From contig NZ_JAODUA010000005.1 in assembly GCF_025399895.1 (NCBI RefSeq), forward strand, positions 310,001 through 374,000: DNA of 64,000 bases, read 5' to 3'. The stretch comes from Streptomyces sp. ASQP_92. Its GTDB lineage: Bacteria > Actinomycetota > Actinomycetes > Streptomycetales > Streptomycetaceae. The position numbers and the translations under genes were made by a program. The first letter of the stretch is position 1. Every line of letters starts with the position of its first letter. Below are positions 34,716 through 43,033 of the stretch, one piece after another. The notes beneath the pieces were generated by a model. That model made no database searches. It was not told where the DNA came from and saw only the letters and a program-made list of their open reading frames with translations.

Positions 34716-35579
34716 ATGGAGCAGACTGCCTGGCGATTCTCGGACGACCGCGGACAGAGGGCGACGGCGCCGGTGCCGCCGGTCCGCGTGGTGGCCTACA
34801 TACAGGCCGGGGCGACGCTGGAGGACCTCGGGGTGCGCCCGGTGGCGGTGTTCGGGTCCTTCCACGACGGCGCGGAACCCGACCCGGCCAAGGCCGGCGC
34901 ACTGCCCCTGGCCGAGATCGCCTACCTGGGTGCCGGAGACACCCTCGACGCGGAAGCGCTCCTCTCCCCGGCGCCGGACCTCGTCGTCGCCGTCAGCTAC
35001 GGCGGGGGACAGCTCTACGGGCTCGGCGCGGAGACGGCCAAGCATCTGGAGGAGCGGGTTCCGGTGGTCGTCCTTGAGGTGGGCCAGGCCCGCACCCTGG
35101 CGCACATACGGGAGCGATTCGCGGACCTGGCACGGTCATTGGGGGCGCCCGAGCAGGACGACTCCGCTCTGGCGGCGGCGCGTTCGCGGCTGCGCGCGGC
35201 CGCGGCACGGACGCCCGGGCCGCGCGTCCTCGCGCTCTCCCCGGCCGGCCCGGACCAGGTCCACCTGGCCCGGCCGGGGGCCTGGCCCGAGCTGCGCGAC
35301 CTCGGCGAGCACGGAGTGGACCTGATCGAGCCGGGGAAGGGACCCGGCGCCAACTGGCTGACCGCGCCCTGGGAGACGGCGGCCGCGCTGCGGCCCGACA
35401 TCGTCCTCGCGGACATCAGGTCCAATGCCGCGCCCCTGGACGGCCTGCGGTCCGAGCCCGCGTGGCGCGCCCTGGAAGGCGGCGCGCGCGTCCTGGACTG
35501 GAACCCCGAGGCCCCGTGCAGCGCCCGCTCCCACGCCGCCTTCTTCGATGCCGTGGCGGACGCGGTGGAGGAGGGGTGA
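34716..35579 (+). CDS. Periplasmic-binding-fold protein without signal peptide
   Basis: A 287-residue protein of the iron-siderophore/vitamin B12 binding-protein fold (type III, two lobes joined by a helix). It shows VVAYIQAGATLEDLGVRP, PDLVVAVSYGG, VPVVVLEVGQARTL and DIVLADIRSN. No signal peptide or lipobox is present and no ABC permease or ATPase gene is nearby, so it is likely cytoplasmic. Soluble homologues without export signals occur beside metal or siderophore genes in Streptomyces. The ATG is preferred over a TTG 18 bases upstream. Confidence 0.75.
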   Translation: MEQTAWRFSDDRGQRATAPVPPVRVVAYIQAGATLEDLGVRPVAVFGSFHDGAEPDPAKAGALPLAEIAYLGAGDTLDAEALLSPAPDLVVAVSYGGGQLYGLGAETAKHLEERVPVVVLEVGQARTLAHIRERFADLARSLGAPEQDDSALAAARSRLRAAAARTPGPRVLALSPAGPDQVHLARPGAWPELRDLGEHGVDLIEPGKGPGANWLTAPWETAAALRPDIVLADIRSNAAPLDGLRSEPAWRALEGGARVLDWNPEAPCSARSHAAFFDAVADAVEEG

Positions 35580-35617
35580 GGGCGGCGGGCCGAGCCTGAG
35601 CGGCCGATGCGCCGCGC

Positions 35618-35635
35618 GCCCGGGAAACCCCGGGC
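35618..35635. terminator. Bidirectional hairpin between convergent genes
   Basis: GCCCGGG-AAAC-CCCGGGC lies between the binding-protein stop and the stop of the TolB-like gene and can serve both transcripts. Confidence 0.65.
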
Positions 35636-35679
35636 CCGACCGGTCAACCCGCACGTCCCCGGCCCCCAGGCGGTACGCC

Positions 35680-36660
35680 TCAGCCGACCGCCACCGGTGA
35701 CGAGGCGCCCTCCGCGAGCAGCTCGGGGGCGCCGCTTCCGTCGGCCGGTACGGCCCAGATGTCGCTCGCCCGCCCCGACCGCCCGGGCAGTGCGTAGGCG
35801 ACCGTACGGTCGTCCAGCCAGGCCGCCTGGTCGTCGACGCTGCCCGGCTCGGCCAGCGGGTGCTCGCGCATCGTCGCGAGGTCCAGGACGTACAGGCGCC
35901 AGGGCGCGCCGGTGTCGTCCGAGACCTTCTTCTTGAAGGCGATACGGGTGTTGTCGGGCGAGAGGGAGGGGCACTCGGCGTTCTCCCTCAGGGTCGTGGC
36001 CGACCAGTCGGCCATGTTCCCCCGGACGAGATGGGTGCGCCCCTTCGTGGAGACCGTCGCGTAGAACACGTTGTCGTCGCGCGCGAACGTCACACCCCAG
36101 TAGTTGACGTCGGGCGCGTGATAGCGGGCTCCCGCGAGGGTCAGCGGGATCTCCTCCATGGACTTGATGAGGTAGCCGCTGCGCAGGTCCAGGATGGCGG
36201 TGCGGGTCGAGAAGGCGCTGGTGGCATACGAGTCGCCGACCGCGAACACCGTCCAGGACAGCATCCGACCCGAGGCGGAGACCCGGGCCCGGTTGGGGAT
36301 GCCGGGCACGGCCACCCGGCGCACCTCGCGAAGGTGCCGGTCGAGCACGATGGCGTACGCGCGCGGCGGCACCCCCGGCTCCCTGCGCAGGCACACCGCG
36401 GTGTCCCCGGCGGCGTAGAACCGCTCGCACTCGGGACCGCCGCCGGCACGGGCGCCGCGGGGGGTGCCGAGCGGCTGGTGGGCGATGCGGCCGGTGGCCG
36501 TGTCCCGGAAGTACAGGCCGGGGCCGTCCAGGGTGAACGAGCCGTCCTGGACGGCCTGTTGGGGCTTTTGGTGGGCAGAGTGCAGTACGTAGCCGAGTGA
36601 GCCGGCGGCGAGCAGCAGGACGGCGGTGACCAGGACGGCGAGTCTGGCGCGGGGATTCAT
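35680..36660 (-). CDS. Membrane-anchored TolB-like beta-propeller protein
   Basis: A 326-residue protein with an N-terminal membrane anchor (LAVLVTAVLLLAAGSLGYVL) and an external WD/TolB-like propeller. Blades are marked by ILDLRSGYL, CPSLSPDNTRIAFKKK and AAWLDDRTVAYALPG, the typical SPDGxxIAF form. It is the last gene of a three-gene set in which each start overlaps the previous stop: metallophosphoesterase, MFS transporter and this gene. Function unknown; a cell-surface partner of the other two is plausible from coupling alone. Confidence 0.82.
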   Translation of the reverse strand: MNPRARLAVLVTAVLLLAAGSLGYVLHSAHQKPQQAVQDGSFTLDGPGLYFRDTATGRIAHQPLGTPRGARAGGGPECERFYAAGDTAVCLRREPGVPPRAYAIVLDRHLREVRRVAVPGIPNRARVSASGRMLSWTVFAVGDSYATSAFSTRTAILDLRSGYLIKSMEEIPLTLAGARYHAPDVNYWGVTFARDDNVFYATVSTKGRTHLVRGNMADWSATTLRENAECPSLSPDNTRIAFKKKVSDDTGAPWRLYVLDLATMREHPLAEPGSVDDQAAWLDDRTVAYALPGRSGRASDIWAVPADGSGAPELLAEGASSPVAVG

Positions 36661-37922
36661 GCGGTGGACCTTTCGGGGTCGGGGACCGGGGCGCCCGGCA
36701 GCAGCGCCCAGCCGCCCGCGAGGGACACGATCAGCGCGGCGACCGCCACCCACAGCGCCCGGCTCGGCCCCCACACCGTCCAGGCGGCGCCGAAGCCGGC
36801 CGTGCCGAGGAGGCGGGTCAGGGCCTGGCCGGTCTGGAGCACGGCGAGCCCGCCGGCCCGGCCGCCCTCCGGCAGGGTGGGCGCGGCCAGCGCCATGAGG
36901 ACGCCGTCGGTCGCCGCGTAGAAGACCCCGAGCAGGATCAGCACCGGCAGCACGAGGGCGAGCGCAGGGCTTTGGGCCGGGACGAGCAGCAGCGCGTACA
37001 CCCCCAGCAGCGCCACATGGCCGTAGAGGAACGGAAGGCGGCGCCCGACGCGGTCCGCGATGCGCCCGGCCGGGATCGCGAGCAGGAGGTACGCCGCCGC
37101 CGAGCCGAGCGGAAGCAGCGGGAACCAGCCGACCGGGATGTCGAGCCCGCGTTGCAGCAGCAGATAGACGAACGAGTCCCCGACGGTCGCGGCGCCCAGG
37201 AGCGCCGCGGCGCACAGGATGCGGCGGAACGCCGCGCTGCGCAGGGCGCCAAAGGGGTTGGTGGTGCGCCGAGTTGGCGGCTTGACGGCTGCTTCCCGGG
37301 GTGGCACGTACAGGACGAGCAGGAGGACGCCGAGCAGTCCGGTGCAGAAGCTGACGACGAACACCGCGTCGTAGGCGTCGGCCGTCACCCACAGCAGGGC
37401 GAAGGCGGCGAGCGGCCCGAGCAGCGCGCCCGTGGTGTCCATGGCGCGGTGCACACCGAAGGACCGGCCGAGCAGATGGGGCGGGCTGCTCAGGGTGATG
37501 AGCGCGTCGCGGGGCGCGGTGCGGATGCCCTTGCCGACCCGGTCCACGGCGAGCGCGGCCGCGATCTGGCCGGTCGCGCCGCCCGCGAGCAGCAGGCCGA
37601 GGCGTGAGCAGGCGGAGAGGGCGTAGCCGAGGCCGGCGACGCGTTTGTGCCGGCCGCCCCGGTCGGCGGCGTGTCCGCCGACGAGCCGTACGACGGCGGC
37701 CGCTCCGTTGAACAGGCCGTCCAGGAAGCCGAATTGGAGGGGGGACAGGCCGAGGCCCACCACGAGATAGAGCGGCAGGACCGCCGTGACCATCTCCGAC
37801 GAGACGTCGGTGACCAGGCTGACCATGCCGAGCGCGAGGACGGTGGCGGGGACGCGCCGCCCGGGTCCGCCGGTGGCGGACGGGGGCGGCGCGTCCCGGC
37901 GACCGGTGGTCGCCAGGTACAT
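36657..37922 (-). CDS. MFS transporter
   Basis: A 421-residue major facilitator with twelve predicted helices. Between helices 2 and 3 the family signature appears as GHAADRGGRHKRVAGLG, and a second copy as GRIADRVGRRLPFLYG. DRVGKGIRTAPRDALI recalls transporters of the drug and sugar efflux type. It overlaps the metallophosphoesterase stop by one base (TGATG) and the next start by four, so all three genes are translated as a unit. Substrate unknown. Confidence 0.88.
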   Translation of the reverse strand: MYLATTGRRDAPPPSATGGPGRRVPATVLALGMVSLVTDVSSEMVTAVLPLYLVVGLGLSPLQFGFLDGLFNGAAAVVRLVGGHAADRGGRHKRVAGLGYALSACSRLGLLLAGGATGQIAAALAVDRVGKGIRTAPRDALITLSSPPHLLGRSFGVHRAMDTTGALLGPLAAFALLWVTADAYDAVFVVSFCTGLLGVLLLVLYVPPREAAVKPPTRRTTNPFGALRSAAFRRILCAAALLGAATVGDSFVYLLLQRGLDIPVGWFPLLPLGSAAAYLLLAIPAGRIADRVGRRLPFLYGHVALLGVYALLLVPAQSPALALVLPVLILLGVFYAATDGVLMALAAPTLPEGGRAGGLAVLQTGQALTRLLGTAGFGAAWTVWGPSRALWVAVAALIVSLAGGWALLPGAPVPDPERSTA

Positions 37923-39268
37923 CAGTGGCAGGTGTAGTTCGGTGCGGAGTCCTTGACCTGGCCGTCCGTGCCGACGTAACTCCAGGTGTATCCCGTGTCG
38001 TTGAGGTCGAGCTTCAGCACGCCGTACTCGCCGCTGATGCGCTTCTGGCTGTTGGGCTGGACCTGCTCGATGGGGTACGGCTCGGCGCCGCCCATGCCGC
38101 CGACGATCTCCACCATGCCCTTGGCGGTCGCCTTTCCGTCCGGGTCCTGCGGGGCGAAGCGCTCGTAGTGGTGGTCGTGGCCGTTGAGGACGAGGTCGGC
38201 TCCGGCGCCGTACAGGATCTTCCAGACGGGCTTGCTGACCGGGTCGTTGCCGTGGCCGCCCGAGGAGTACAGCGGGTGGTGCCAGTAGGCGGCGATGCAG
38301 CCCTTGTTGGTGCGGGCCAGATCCGACTTGAGCCAGTCGATCTGTGCCGACTGGTCGAAGGAGTTGGAGTCCAGGGCGATGAAGTGCCAGTTGCCCTCGT
38401 CGTAGCTGTAGTAGCTCTTGCCCTGCGGGTAGGCGATGGCGCCGAAGTACTGCTTGTAGCCGGACAGGCTGCCCGCGGGGTCGTACGTCTCGTGGTTGCC
38501 GGGGATCGGGTGGGTCTTGGCCTTGAAGGCGCCCCACGTCTTGTCGTAGTAGGCGCGGTAGTCGGCGATGCGGGCGTCGTCGTACTGGTTGTCGCCCATC
38601 GTCAGATAGAACCGCGGGTCGATCTTCTGGGCGAGCGCTGCGGTCTTGGGGTGTGCGCAGGAGCTGTCGGCCGCGGTGCACTGGGCCGCGATGTCGCCGG
38701 CGGCGACCACGGTGAACGCGCCGGAGGGCGGTGTGCCGCCGCCGAGGCTGCCGTAGACCGCGAGGTCGTAGAGCGAGTAGCCGTACGAGGTGCCGCGGGC
38801 CGTGCCGTACACCCGGACGTAGCGGCCCTTGCCGGACAGACCGGTCCAGTCGTCGGTGCCGCCGTTTCCGGCGGTCTCGTTGGCGAGGCGGGTCCAGGTG
38901 GTGCCGTCGGCGGATGTCTCCACGCGATAGGCCTTGGCGTACGCGGCCTCCCAGCTGAGCGTGACGCGGGTGACGTCGGCGCTCGCGCCGAGGTCGACCT
39001 GGATCCACTGGGGGTCCTTGCCCTCGGCGCTGGCCCAGCGGGTGGTGGGGGAGGCGTCGACGGCGTTGTTCGGGCCGAGGGCGGAACTCTCAAAGGACGA
39101 GGCGGTCGTGGGCCGGTCCCGGGAGATGAGCGGGTCCGTGGCCGCCCCGGCCCGGTCGGGCCAGATGAGCAGGAGACCCGCGACGAGGACGAGGACGGCG
39201 GCGAGCGCGACGCCGACGGCGGGGCGGCGCGGAGCCGAGAAGGGTGGAGCGAAGACGTTCAGGCGCAT
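37922..39268 (-). CDS. Secreted metallophosphoesterase with F5/8-type C domain
   Basis: A 448-residue exported enzyme. An N-terminal hydrophobic signal or anchor (VGVALAAVLVLVAGLLLIW) precedes a discoidin/F5-8C domain at about 45-175 (SSALGPNNAVDASPTTRWAS, WIQVDLG). A calcineurin-type phosphoesterase follows, with motifs AAGDIAAQ, GDNQYDD, PGNHETY, YWHHPLYS and GHDHHYERF, which supply all metal ligands. It probably hydrolyses a phosphate ester outside the cell, and the discoidin domain suggests binding to a carbohydrate. First gene of the overlapping trio. Confidence 0.9.
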   Translation of the reverse strand: MRLNVFAPPFSAPRRPAVGVALAAVLVLVAGLLLIWPDRAGAATDPLISRDRPTTASSFESSALGPNNAVDASPTTRWASAEGKDPQWIQVDLGASADVTRVTLSWEAAYAKAYRVETSADGTTWTRLANETAGNGGTDDWTGLSGKGRYVRVYGTARGTSYGYSLYDLAVYGSLGGGTPPSGAFTVVAAGDIAAQCTAADSSCAHPKTAALAQKIDPRFYLTMGDNQYDDARIADYRAYYDKTWGAFKAKTHPIPGNHETYDPAGSLSGYKQYFGAIAYPQGKSYYSYDEGNWHFIALDSNSFDQSAQIDWLKSDLARTNKGCIAAYWHHPLYSSGGHGNDPVSKPVWKILYGAGADLVLNGHDHHYERFAPQDPDGKATAKGMVEIVGGMGGAEPYPIEQVQPNSQKRISGEYGVLKLDLNDTGYTWSYVGTDGQVKDSAPNYTCH

Positions 39269-39643
39269 ACCTGGAACTCCCTGCCTTGGGGGTGGCGAGA
39301 GCTGGACACCGTTGCGCGAGGCGCCGCGCCCGGCCCTCGTCCGGGCAGGGGGTGGCGTCGCGACGGCCGGGTCAGAGCTCTCGCTGAGCGCGTCATGCCC
39401 ACGGGGGGGGTCAGGGCACCGCGCCGAGCCGCCGCCGGGGAGCGTAGCGGACAGGAAAGTTTCCTACCAGTCCTTCAACGGCCTTGATGACAAAGGGACA
39501 TGAGGGCGGGACCCCTTCGAAGGCGTCGGTGCGGAGCTCACCGTGAGATACCCGGTGCGCGACGGCACGTTCCCTGTGACACTTCGCAACGCGATTATCT
39601 AGATTGGCCGTTGACGCAGCGACGCACCTCAGGAGACCCACCC
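39269..39643. other. Spacer of about 375 bp
   Basis: It lies between the divergent metallophosphoesterase and methyltransferase genes. It has a run of eight G near 39402 and an AT-rich stretch near 39595 (GATTATCTAGATTG) that may belong to the methyltransferase promoter. No gene is seen. Confidence 0.5.
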
Positions 39644-40468
39644 GTGACCGAGAACCCCGCACCCTCGTCGACGCCCGACCACGTGCGCGACCGCATCAAC
39701 ACCGCGCAGCCGCACACCGCCCGGATCTGGAACTACTGGCTCGGCGGCAAGGACAACTACCCCGTCGACCGTGAGGTCGGCGACCAGATCCGCTCGCTGC
39801 ACCCGGGCATCGGCGACTACGCCCTGGCCGACCGGCTGTTCCTCGGCCGGGCCGTGCGCCATCTGGTGGCCGACCGGGGGGTGCGCCAGTTCCTCGACGT
39901 CGGGACCGGACTGCCCACCGCCGACAACACCCACGAGGTCGCCCAGCGCCTGGCGCCCGAGGCCCGGATCGTGTACGTCGACAACGACCCCCTCGTCCTG
40001 GCCCACGCCCGCGCGCTGCTGACCAGCACCCCCGAGGGCCGCACCGACTACCTCGACGCCGACCTGCGGGACACCGCGAGCATCCTGGAACACGCGGCGA
40101 AGACCCTCGACCTGAGCAAGCCGGTCGCCCTCATGCTGCTCGGCGTCGTTATCTTCATCCCCGACGAGGCCGAGGCCCGCGCGCTCGTACGCGACCTGAT
40201 GAAGGAACTCGCCCCGGGCAGCTACCTGGTGCTCTCGCACACCATCACCAGCCCGGCCATGCCCGACGTGGACGCCGCCGTGGCGTTCTGGAACGAACAC
40301 GGCACCCCGAAGCTGACCCAGCGCACCCCGGAGCGGGTGGCCGGGTTCTTCGACGGGCTCGAACTGCTTGAGCCCGGTGTGGTGTCGTGCTCACGCTGGC
40401 GCCCGGAGGCGGGCGACACGCTGCCCGACGAGGTCGCGATGTACGGGGGCGTCGGCCTCAAGCGCTGA
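39644..40468 (+). CDS. DUF574 SAM-dependent methyltransferase
   Basis: A 274-residue protein of the actinobacterial DUF574/SAM methyltransferase family. It shows the family opening PHTARIWNYWLGGKDNYPVDRE, the SAM-binding strand FLDVGTGLPTADNTHEVAQ, YVDNDPLVLAHARALL, and the later SHTITSP and SCSRWRP. These proteins are very numerous in Streptomyces and no substrate is established. The GTG start has a strong AGGAGACCC site 7 bases upstream. Monocistronic. Confidence 0.93.
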   Translation: MTENPAPSSTPDHVRDRINTAQPHTARIWNYWLGGKDNYPVDREVGDQIRSLHPGIGDYALADRLFLGRAVRHLVADRGVRQFLDVGTGLPTADNTHEVAQRLAPEARIVYVDNDPLVLAHARALLTSTPEGRTDYLDADLRDTASILEHAAKTLDLSKPVALMLLGVVIFIPDEAEARALVRDLMKELAPGSYLVLSHTITSPAMPDVDAAVAFWNEHGTPKLTQRTPERVAGFFDGLELLEPGVVSCSRWRPEAGDTLPDEVAMYGGVGLKR

Positions 40469-40482
40469 GCCGTGGGCCGGTC

Positions 40483-40503
40483 CCGCCGCGTTCACCGGCG
40501 GGG
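40483..40503. terminator. Hairpin at convergent gene ends
   Basis: CCCGCCG (40483-40489) and CGGCGGG (40497-40503) form a stem overlapping the stop of the small minus-strand gene; it may serve both directions. Confidence 0.45.
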
Positions 40504-40746
40504 CCGCCCCGGCGCGGGCGCTCCACCCGTGAGGCCGCCGACGAGCGCGAACAGGGCGGCCTCGTTGCCGGCGAGCCCCGCCCGGGCCAGCGCCTCGTCC
40601 GCCTCGGCGATGACGCCTTCCAGCGCGACGGGGGCCTGGGGCAGGCCGTCAGGGGCGTCGAGGGCGGCGCGCACGGTGCTCAGCAGGCGCAGATAGGCCT
40701 GGGCGGCGGAGCGTTCATGGGACGTCATCACAACGGTGGCGGTCAT
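40492..40746 (-). CDS. Small helical protein, third gene of the SPFH operon
   Basis: An 84-residue protein with no recognised family. It is helical and Ala/Leu-rich (AAQAYLRLLSTVRAALDA, then LEGVIAEADEALARAG) and ends in a Pro/Arg tail. GGAAGG lies 7 bases before the ATG, and the gene follows the NAD-kinase-like gene by about 100 bases on the same strand, so it is probably real and co-transcribed. The small size and coiled-coil-like helices suggest a partner subunit, but there is no direct evidence. Confidence 0.6.
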   Translation of the reverse strand: MTATVVMTSHERSAAQAYLRLLSTVRAALDAPDGLPQAPVALEGVIAEADEALARAGLAGNEAALFALVGGLTGGAPAPGRPRR

Positions 40747-40843
40747 CGGCAGCCTTCCCTCGGCAGTACGGGCTCACCGTTCACGATGCCGTACGCCACT
40801 GACAATCGAGGCCCACGGCCCGCTGACGCGCGGCCGATCGGCC

Positions 40844-41743
40844 TCAACCCACCAGCCGCAGCGCCGTGTCCGAGACGCCGACACTCACCGACTGCCCCCA
40901 CGTCAAGTCCAGTGCGTCGCCCTCCATGCCGTCCCCGAAGACCACCAGACGGTCGGACTCGACGGTGATCCGCAGCCGCCGGGAACCGGACAACTCGCCC
41001 TCGACGAGCGAGGTCCCGGTCACCGGGGAGGGCCATGCCTCCCGAACGAACCAGACCAGGCGGGCATCGGCCGGGGCCGGCAGCGCCGGGGCGTCCGAAC
41101 GCTGCCGCCACAGCGAGCGCAGCCAGCCGGTGGCCCCGGTGCCGGTGCCGACCAGCACACCGGACGAGGCCTGCGCCTCGCCGGTGGCGGCCGGGTCGTC
41201 GGGGCCGATGCGATAGCGCGCCGTCTGGTGGCCGGACGCTCCGAGGTAGATCTCGTTGAGCGCCAGCAGCCGCTGCCGGTCGTCGGTACGGGCCTCCACC
41301 ATGGTGAGTTCCTCCACCGCGCAGCCCTGTGCGGCGGCCGCCGGCAGGAGTCCCGCGGCGGCGGCCGGCCGGTGGCGTACCAGCACTCCGGGGTTGCGGC
41401 CGGGCTCCGGGTCGATGCCGACGACCGGCTGTCCGCTCAGGTACTTCGCCGCGTTGGCGACCAGACCGTCCTGGCCGACCACCACCACGACGTCCTCCGG
41501 CGCGAACAGAAAACGGTCCAGGTCCGCGCGTTCGACCCGGGCCTGGCGCCACTGCGGCGGGATCGCCGCGGCCACGTCGGCGACGGCCCGCAGCGCCCGG
41601 TGATGCCGCTCCGCGACCTCGCGCAGGCTCCGGCCGCGCGAGGACAGGAAGAAGTCGGCCTGGCCGTGGGTGCCGTGCCGGGCCAGCAACTCCTCGTACT
41701 CCGAGGTGCGATGGACCAGCACCGCGCGCGGGGCCAGACTCAC
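40844..41743 (-). CDS. NAD-kinase-like protein
   Basis: A 299-residue protein with the ATP-NAD kinase fold. The nucleotide site reads VVVVGQDGLV in place of VGGDGT, with the catalytic Asp kept. The NE motif appears in LLALNEIYLG, the third motif as GTGTGATGW, and a C-terminal beta-rich lid follows. The start is a GTG overlapping the SPFH stop. The altered GGDG loop and divergent N-terminus suggest it is not the housekeeping NAD kinase but a specialised relative. Its tight coupling to an SPFH gene is a conserved-looking arrangement of unknown purpose. Confidence 0.75.
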   Translation of the reverse strand: MSLAPRAVLVHRTSEYEELLARHGTHGQADFFLSSRGRSLREVAERHHRALRAVADVAAAIPPQWRQARVERADLDRFLFAPEDVVVVVGQDGLVANAAKYLSGQPVVGIDPEPGRNPGVLVRHRPAAAAGLLPAAAAQGCAVEELTMVEARTDDRQRLLALNEIYLGASGHQTARYRIGPDDPAATGEAQASSGVLVGTGTGATGWLRSLWRQRSDAPALPAPADARLVWFVREAWPSPVTGTSLVEGELSGSRRLRITVESDRLVVFGDGMEGDALDLTWGQSVSVGVSDTALRLVG

Positions 41744-42744
41744 GGCCGTTCACCCCGGCCGAGCCGGTCGAGCAGGGTGGTGAGCACGTCGGGGGAGAGG
41801 GTGAGGCTGTCGATGCGGGGCAGGTTCTCGGCCAGCCGGGTCGCGGCCAGGGCGTGCAGGGTGACCGGGTCGGCCTCGCCGTGCACCTGGAGCCAGGCCG
41901 CCTGGGCCCCGGCCCGGGCCTCGCCCGACGCGCGGGCCGCCTCCGCCTCGGCCCGCGCCAGCCGCACGGTGCGGGCGGCCTCGGCCTCGGTGCGCACCGC
42001 GTCCGCGGCCGCCGCCTCCTCCGCCTCACGGCGGGTGTTGGTGCCGCGCTGCTCCACCAACTCCTCCTCGCGCCGGGCGAGTTCGATGCGGCTGGCCAGC
42101 TCGTTCTCGGCGATGGTGCGTTCCCGCTCGACGGCCACGGCCCGCCGCTCGTAGGTCGCCCGGTCCGCCTCCTGCTGGATGCGCTCGCGCGCCGGGGTCC
42201 GCAGCGCCCGCTCCACCTCGGGCTCGGGGCGGATCGCGACGACCCGTACCGCGACGACCTCGATGCCGGTCGCGGGGAGCCGGGGCTCCGCCGCGAGCCC
42301 CGTCGCGATCCGTTCCCGTACCGCGGCCACGCCGTCGGCGAGGGCGTCGGACAGGGCGGTGCGCGCGAGGACGTCGAGGGCGTGCTGCTGCGCGGTCTCG
42401 GTGAGCAGGGTCGAGAGCTGTTCCAGCGGGTCGCCGCGCCAGACGCCGGTGTCCGGGTCGATGGAGAAGTCGAGCCGGTCGGCGGCGCTGCCCGGCTCGC
42501 TGATCCGGTACGTCACGGTCGCCTGCACGGTGACGTCCTGGAAGTCGGCGGTGCGGGCGTGGAAGGCCATGGCCAGTTCCCGGTCGTTGACCGGCACTTC
42601 GGACAGCGCGGCACTGAGCGGCCTGAACCAGAAGCTGAGCCCGGCGCCGTCATGGGCCGGGCGACCGTTCCTGTGGTGGCGGATGTGCGAGGTGGGCGCG
42701 GAGCGCAGATGGCGCCAGCCGAAGCGCCTGGAGATGTCGGCCAT
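41740..42744 (-). CDS. SPFH/band-7 domain protein
   Basis: A 334-residue SPFH protein without a transmembrane helix at its N-terminus. The SPFH domain covers about residues 30-190 (VPVNDRELAMAFHARTADFQDVTVQATVTYRIS, then GIEVVAVRVVAIRPEPEVERAL). A long charged coiled coil follows (about 195-290, with AVERERTIAENELASRIELARREEELVEQRG). SPFH proteins oligomerise into membrane-associated rings. AGGGG precedes the ATG. First gene of an operon with an NAD-kinase-like protein and a small protein. Confidence 0.87.
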   Translation of the reverse strand: MADISRRFGWRHLRSAPTSHIRHHRNGRPAHDGAGLSFWFRPLSAALSEVPVNDRELAMAFHARTADFQDVTVQATVTYRISEPGSAADRLDFSIDPDTGVWRGDPLEQLSTLLTETAQQHALDVLARTALSDALADGVAAVRERIATGLAAEPRLPATGIEVVAVRVVAIRPEPEVERALRTPARERIQQEADRATYERRAVAVERERTIAENELASRIELARREEELVEQRGTNTRREAEEAAAADAVRTEAEAARTVRLARAEAEAARASGEARAGAQAAWLQVHGEADPVTLHALAATRLAENLPRIDSLTLSPDVLTTLLDRLGRGERP

Positions 42745-43033
42745 GGGAACGACCCCTTCCTTTTCGTCACACCGACGATATAGACCGCGCCGCTTATCGT
42801 CAAGATGACGTGAACGATCGGAAGGGCGGCCCCCGCGGCCCGAGTTGAGGTCGATCGCCCCTGGGGTCGACGCGGGGTCAATGGATGACCAAAGGAAGGT
42901 CAACGGCGGTCATGCATGGTGACGCTGAGGCGCATTTCGGGGTCGCGGGCGGCGCAATCTCGGTGGATATCGGTTAATTCATGACTATCCGGTCTACACA
43001 TCTGAGGTCCGTGGATGAGTGACGGGAGCAGGC

